Shown one piece after another: positions 14,287-18,345 of a DNA stretch of 18,345 bases; positions within the stretch are counted from its first letter, which is position 1; each line of letters starts with the position of its first letter. The position numbers were made by a program, and so were the translations under genes. The DNA is from CAZKMM01 sp964553915 (lineage in GTDB: Bacteria; RBG-13-61-14; DRUE01): assembly GCA_964553915.1 (NCBI GenBank), contig CAZKMM010000045.1:1-18345 (forward strand), in the 5' to 3' direction. The notes beneath the pieces are model-generated. The model made no database searches. It was given only the letters and a program-made list of their open reading frames with translations, and was not told the DNA's origin.

Positions 14287-15209
14287 TTCTGACTCCAGAG
14301 CCGAACCCGGGCATCAACCAGAGCATAAAAGAGGTCTACCAGTAAATTTACTACCAGATAACTAAAAGCAATTACCAGAACACAAGCCTGTACCAGCGGA
14401 AAATCCCGGGCAAAGATAGCATTGATCAAAAGCCTGCCAATGCCGGGCCAGGCGAAAATAGTTTCAGTGATCACTGCTCCGGAAAGCAGGGCACCAAACT
14501 GCAGACCAAGCACAGTAAGAATCGGAATCAAAGCATTTCTTAAGCCGTGTTTAAGTATTACCAGCTTTTCTGAAAGTCCTTTGGCACGAGCGGTCTTCAA
14601 ATAGCCGGCATTTAAAACCTCCAGCATACTCGTCCGACTGATTCTGAGCAAAAACCCGCTCATTGCCATCCCCAGGGTAAGAGAAGGAAGAATTAAATGA
14701 CTGAAACCTCCTCGCCCCGAAACCGGTAGCCAGCCTAATTTTAAAGAAAAAAGGATTATTAAAAGCGGTCCCAACCAGAAATTAGGAATTGACACCCCCA
14801 CCAGGCTAAAAATCCGGAAAGAAAAATCCCAGGCGGTATCTTTTTTTCTGGCAGAGATTATTCCCAGGGGCAGGGAAAAAACCACTGCCCAGAACATAGA
14901 AAAAACCGCCAGCTCAAAAGTAGCTAAAAGCCGGGGAGCTATCACCCGAAAAACCGGCTGATGATAAAAAATAGAAATCATCTCTCCCCTGAGCAGGTCC
15001 TGGAAGAAAAGTCCCAGTTGAATATAAAGGGGCTGGTCCAGGTGAAGCTGATGCCGGAGCGATTCCACCTGAGCTGGACGCGCGGACTCTCCCAGCATCA
15101 TCAAAACCGGGTCTCCAGGGATTAAATGAAGGAAAAAGAACACTATCAGACTTACTCCTAAAAGAACCGGAAAAAACCATAAAAGCCGACGAGCCAGATA
15201 AGAGCTCAT
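14283..15209 (-). CDS. peptide-type ABC transporter permease (DppB/OppB family)
   Basis: This is the DppB/OppB-type partner permease (308 residues from the chosen start). MSSYLARRLLWFFPVLLGVS and LIPGDPVLMMLGE are the standard N-terminal pattern, with further membrane segments near 95-120, 130-150, 165-185, 235-260 and 275-300. The EAA loop reads YLKTARAKGLSEKLVILKHG, followed by LRNALIPILTVLGLQFG and ETIFAWPGIGRLL, all typical. I chose ATG 15209: it overlaps the stop of the binding protein as ATGA and has AGGTGGGAG just upstream. The frame extends 11 codons further to 15242, but that part lies inside the preceding gene. Confidence 0.93.
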   Translation of the reverse strand: MSSYLARRLLWFFPVLLGVSLIVFFFLHLIPGDPVLMMLGESARPAQVESLRHQLHLDQPLYIQLGLFFQDLLRGEMISIFYHQPVFRVIAPRLLATFELAVFSMFWAVVFSLPLGIISARKKDTAWDFSFRIFSLVGVSIPNFWLGPLLIILFSLKLGWLPVSGRGGFSHLILPSLTLGMAMSGFLLRISRTSMLEVLNAGYLKTARAKGLSEKLVILKHGLRNALIPILTVLGLQFGALLSGAVITETIFAWPGIGRLLINAIFARDFPLVQACVLVIAFSYLVVNLLVDLFYALVDARVRLWSQK

Positions 15210-16732
15210 TGCTCCCACCTTGATTGAATTAAACCCGTCCATTCTCCGCCCGAACCCAGCTTAAAACCAGCCAGCTCCTTGCGAGAAACCACAATGTCCA
15301 TAGAATACCAGAGACTGATATAAGGAAGCTCCTGAGAAATGATTTTCTGAACCTGAGAATAAATCCTTTTCCGCTCCTGCCGGTCAGTGATTCTTCTTGC
15401 CTGGTCCAGTAATTGGTCCAGTTCTGGGTTAGAATATCCTCCCCGATTTGCTCCCTTTGGAGGTAAACTCTGAGAGTGGAAAATGGTATAAAAAATATCC
15501 GGCTCCACCACTCCCACCCAGGTTAGGGTATAAATCTGGAAATTTCCTGCCTGAATATCAGAAAAGAGCGTGCCCCATTCCAGGCTCCTAACTTCCACCT
15601 CAATCCCCACCTTGCTTAATTGATGAGCAATTGCCTGAGCAATCCAGCGCCGAACCTGATTCTGACTGGTTTTATATACCAGACGAAAACGGGGAAGCGG
15701 TCCATCACCATCGGGGTCAGGGTATCCCGCCCGGTCTAAAAGTTCTTTTGCCCGCTCCGGCTGATAGGAATATTTTTCTACCTCTGGCTCATAAGCCCAG
15801 TGCCGGGGAGAAAGAAGGGTATCTGCTTTAAACACCGTATCTTTTAAAAGGCAATGGATTATCTCCTCACGATTGGTCGCATAAGCAATTGCCTTTCTTA
15901 CCAGCAGGTTGGAAAGAATCGGGTCTCTGAGATTAAATCCCAGGTAGCTGTAATTTATTCCCGGTTTCATCCAGAGCTTTAGCTCGGGATTTTCTTTTAA
16001 TCTGGGCAATTCATCAGGAGGAATCGGGCTTTGAAGCAACTGCACTTCCCCCTTTTCCAGACTGAGCAGACGGGTGGTGTCTTCAGGAATAATCTTAAAA
16101 ATAATCTTTTCAAAATAGGGTCTTTTGGAATAATAAGGATTAGGTACTAAAACCACTTTTGAGCCCGGGATAAATTCCTTTATTTGATAGGCTCCAGCTC
16201 CGTAGAGCTGATGGAGCTCCAGCGAGGTTTTTTCCGCAAGTTCTTTGGGCAAAATTCCTATTCCCAGCTCAACCAGAATCGGGGCATAAGCCTGCGTGAG
16301 CACAAGCTGGAAATTATTTTCATCAAGGATTTTTATTTTCTGAATCTTTTGGGCAAGGTCAAGGTAAGGGGAATTGAGTCCTGGGAGCAGAAGGCTCTCT
16401 AAAGTAGCTTTAACATCCTGGCTGGTGAGAATTTTTCCGCTGGCAAAACAAATCCCGGGCTTCAATTTAAACTGATAAGTCCGTTCATCCAACTGCTGGT
16501 AGCTCTCCACCAGCTCTGGCACTGGCTCTAAATTATCTCCAATGCAGAAAAGCCCGGGAAAGACCAGGGGCAAAATTTGAACCGCATAAGCATCCCGAGC
16601 CAGTCTCGGGTCCAGCGTGCTGGGAGATGCCTCTATTCCCACCACAATCTCTCTTTTATGCAAATAATCCCTTTCCCCGGCACAACCTGCCAGAAAGAAA
16701 AAGATAAGAAATAAAAGTTTTCCCGACTTCAT
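15206..16732 (-). CDS. peptide-type ABC transporter substrate-binding lipoprotein (SBP family 5)
   Basis: This 508-residue binding protein delivers peptides, or related ligands such as nickel complexes or glycans, to the two permeases encoded next. The N-terminus MKSGKLLFLIFFFLAGC has a lipobox with lipidated Cys17, so it is membrane-anchored. Family 5 hallmarks include SPSTLDPRLARDAYA (36-50), TYQFKLKPGICFASGKILTSQDV and YLGFNLRDP; the C-terminal part has KGANRGGYSNPELDQLLDQA and ELPYISLWY. No good Shine-Dalgarno precedes the ATG. It is the first gene of the four-gene minus-strand unit ending in nagZ. Ligand identity cannot be read from the sequence. Confidence 0.92.
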   Translation of the reverse strand: MKSGKLLFLIFFFLAGCAGERDYLHKREIVVGIEASPSTLDPRLARDAYAVQILPLVFPGLFCIGDNLEPVPELVESYQQLDERTYQFKLKPGICFASGKILTSQDVKATLESLLLPGLNSPYLDLAQKIQKIKILDENNFQLVLTQAYAPILVELGIGILPKELAEKTSLELHQLYGAGAYQIKEFIPGSKVVLVPNPYYSKRPYFEKIIFKIIPEDTTRLLSLEKGEVQLLQSPIPPDELPRLKENPELKLWMKPGINYSYLGFNLRDPILSNLLVRKAIAYATNREEIIHCLLKDTVFKADTLLSPRHWAYEPEVEKYSYQPERAKELLDRAGYPDPDGDGPLPRFRLVYKTSQNQVRRWIAQAIAHQLSKVGIEVEVRSLEWGTLFSDIQAGNFQIYTLTWVGVVEPDIFYTIFHSQSLPPKGANRGGYSNPELDQLLDQARRITDRQERKRIYSQVQKIISQELPYISLWYSMDIVVSRKELAGFKLGSGGEWTGLIQSRWEQ

Positions 16733-16740
16733 CTGTTTTT

Positions 16741-16768
16741 ATTTTCTGATTGGAGAAAAAGATGTCAA
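16741..16768 (-). promoter_or_regulatory. candidate promoter of the peptide-importer/nagZ operon
   Basis: On the minus strand a perfect TTGACA (plus 16763-16768) is followed after 16 bases by GAAAAT (16741-16746, 4 of 6). The start would lie almost at the ATG of the binding protein, which would make the mRNA nearly leaderless and fits the missing ribosome site. Confidence 0.4.
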
Positions 16769-16819
16769 TCGCTGATTTTACTTTTTCCAGGAGCGTGGTA
16801 AATTGAATTTCCAAAAACA

Positions 16820-18345
16820 ATGATTCGGGAAAAAATCCTTAAAGCCCTCTCCAGCCTGATTTATCTCCACCATCGGAAAATTTTACTTGCAGGAGTTCTA
16901 ATCAGCCTGCTAATGGGATATTTCTACCATAAATTAGAACTCCGTTTAAATTTAATTGACCTGCTTAACAAAAATGACCCGGCGGTGAAAATGTATGAAT
17001 ATGCCGCGAAAAATTTTGGCACTCTTTCTTTTCTCTTCCTGGTTTTAGAATCAGATGACCTGGAGAAAGCTAAACAATATGCCCATCAGCTCGAACCAAG
17101 AATTCTCAAACATAAAAAATTTGTCAAAAGGGTTTATTACCAGTATGATTTTGAAATTTTCTTAAACCACCTTTTTTATTACCTGGACCAGAAAGAATTA
17201 ACTGAGCTGGAAAAATTTCTCAAGGAAAATCAAGAAGAGATAAAAACCCTGCGAAGCAAACCCGGGCTGGTCAATCTTCTCAGCCTGCTTGACCATTCCC
17301 TTGCTCAGATTTTGTCCCGGGGAGAAATTCCCGAAGAGCAGTTGAAACAGATAAACCTTTTCCAACCGCTGGAGAAAATTTTTAACTTTTTTCAGGAGTC
17401 TCTGGAGGGAAAAGAGCCGGATATCAATGTATTGAAAAAGGAGCTTGCTCAATCTCTTACTCAAACTCGTTTTGCCTCTCTCCGCTTTAATCCCTTAGAG
17501 CCTTATATCATTTCTCAAGACCGAAAGCATCTGCTTTTTTTGATTGCTCCCCCAATGCCGGTGGACGATTTTGAGCTTGCTACCGAATTTGTAGACACCG
17601 TAAACAAGGAGCTGGCTCAACTGGATAAAGAAATGCCCGGCGTTCGTCATTATCTTACCGGTAACGCCGCGGTAATGAGAGATGATAATATCATTGTCCG
17701 TCAGGATATGCTCAGAACCACTCTTATTGCCTTTTTTCTGATTATGCTTCTTTTTGCTTATAGCTTTAGGAATTTATCTTCTATTGCCTTTGCCGGGCTT
17801 TGTTTGGGGATAGGTCTGCTCTGGGCTTTTGGCACCGCTTATCTTATGGTCGGATATTTAACAGTTATCACCGCGGTTTTTGGAGCTATTCTTCTCGGCT
17901 TGGGTATTGATTATGCTATCCTGGTTCTTTCTCGTTATACCGAAGAAAGACATCGGGGACATACCATAAAAGAATCTCTTGACATCACCCTTACCCAGAC
18001 CGGAAAAGGAATTATCACCGGAGCCACTGCCACCAGTCTGGCTTTTTATTCTATTGCCTCTGGAAGCTTCCGGGGGGGCAAAGAAATGGGGCTTATCTCC
18101 GGAACCGGGATTATCATCTTTGTGATTGTTATGCTTTTAATCCTGAGCTCGCTTTTGGTCTTCTGGGATGCCCGTAGCTCTTTAAAAGCTCCGGTCCAGA
18201 AAAAATTTGACCCGAAAATTATGAAACTATTAAGCAGGCTGGTGACCAGATTTCCCATTCCTCTCTTTAGCATTTTTGCTCTTTTTTTCGCCGGGATGGT
18301 TTATCTCCTTCCCAGATATCAATTTGAATATAACTACCTGAATAT
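16820..18345 (+). CDS. RND/MMPL-superfamily transporter, 5' part
   Basis: An uninterrupted frame runs from ATG 16820 to the right edge (508 codons). It is the first half and a little more of an RND-superfamily transporter of the MMPL / hopanoid-RND (HpnN-like) kind. TM1 is at about 20-36, then LIDLLNKNDPAVKMYEYAAKNFG starts a large extracytoplasmic domain (to about 295) with a long helical Lys/Glu-rich part. TM2-TM6 follow at about 299-445. TM4 carries GLGIDYAILVLSRYTEER (360-377), with Asp364 the likely proton-relay residue and the typical RYxEER loop. GIITGATATSLAFYSI is TM5. TM7 (about 476-494) ends in RYQFEYNYLN, mirroring the end of TM1 as expected for the internal two-fold repeat. Such proteins export lipids or hydrophobic molecules. 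No Shine-Dalgarno lies close to the ATG and the start is uncertain. Confidence 0.88.
   Translation, partial: MIREKILKALSSLIYLHHRKILLAGVLISLLMGYFYHKLELRLNLIDLLNKNDPAVKMYEYAAKNFGTLSFLFLVLESDDLEKAKQYAHQLEPRILKHKKFVKRVYYQYDFEIFLNHLFYYLDQKELTELEKFLKENQEEIKTLRSKPGLVNLLSLLDHSLAQILSRGEIPEEQLKQINLFQPLEKIFNFFQESLEGKEPDINVLKKELAQSLTQTRFASLRFNPLEPYIISQDRKHLLFLIAPPMPVDDFELATEFVDTVNKELAQLDKEMPGVRHYLTGNAAVMRDDNIIVRQDMLRTTLIAFFLIMLLFAYSFRNLSSIAFAGLCLGIGLLWAFGTAYLMVGYLTVITAVFGAILLGLGIDYAILVLSRYTEERHRGHTIKESLDITLTQTGKGIITGATATSLAFYSIASGSFRGGKEMGLISGTGIIIFVIVMLLILSSLLVFWDARSSLKAPVQKKFDPKIMKLLSRLVTRFPIPLFSIFALFFAGMVYLLPRYQFEYNYLN

Noticed and set aside
15210..15242. Longer DppB-type permease from ATG 15242
   Set aside because: The extra 11 residues lie inside the binding-protein gene; the family N-terminus and the ribosome site support ATG 15209.

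Overview
The window looks like a chromosomal segment of a diderm (LPS-bearing) bacterium of moderate GC content. The evidence is a heptose-7-phosphate kinase of the LPS core pathway, a lipobox lipoprotein, two secreted esterases and an RND/MMPL-type transporter. The order yicC - remA(DUF370) - gmk - rpoZ - rel/spo is known from Firmicutes, Desulfobacterota/Geobacter-like bacteria and several uncultured phyla. With hldA and a DUF4416 gene upstream it points to a Desulfobacterota-like or candidate-phylum (for example Omnitrophota/Aminicenantota-like) lineage. The sequence alone does not settle the phylum. Nothing in the window is phage, IS or CRISPR.

Layout. Positions 1-6153 (+) hold one tightly packed housekeeping operon of eight genes: 3' part of an LPS heptose kinase, a short QueG-like double [4Fe-4S] protein, a DUF4416 protein, YicC-type endoribonuclease, RemA, guanylate kinase, RNA polymerase omega and a bifunctional (p)ppGpp synthetase/hydrolase. 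Positions 6154-6456 (-) hold tRNA-Val(GAC) followed by rpmB, apparently one transcript that runs tail to tail into rel/spo with no spacer. Positions 6564-12369 hold two secreted type-B carboxylesterase paralogues (+). Between them lie tRNA-Leu(CAG) (+) and an acyl-CoA synthetase (-). Positions 12383-16732 (-) hold an operon of lipoprotein substrate-binding protein, two oligopeptide-type permeases and NagZ, with no ATPase genes. From 16820 to the right edge (+) runs the first half or more of an RND/MMPL transporter, open at the window end.

How the genes may work together (inference). In the first operon, guanylate kinase supplies GDP for GTP and (p)ppGpp synthesis by the Rel/Spo enzyme. Omega is the RNA polymerase subunit that binds ppGpp in Proteobacteria, and YicC is an RNA-decay nuclease, so the operon joins nucleotide, transcription and RNA turnover functions to an envelope gene. 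The esterases could release carboxylic acids outside the cytoplasm that the acyl-CoA synthetase then activates. The peptide importer coupled by one-base overlap to nagZ could import and process cell-wall fragments. I see no unmistakably new system. The items most worth following are the peptide-importer/NagZ operon, the duplicated esterases around an acyl-CoA synthetase with a back-to-back promoter pair, the small QueG-like and DUF4416 genes inside the core operon, and a marked excess of the palindrome CCCGGG.
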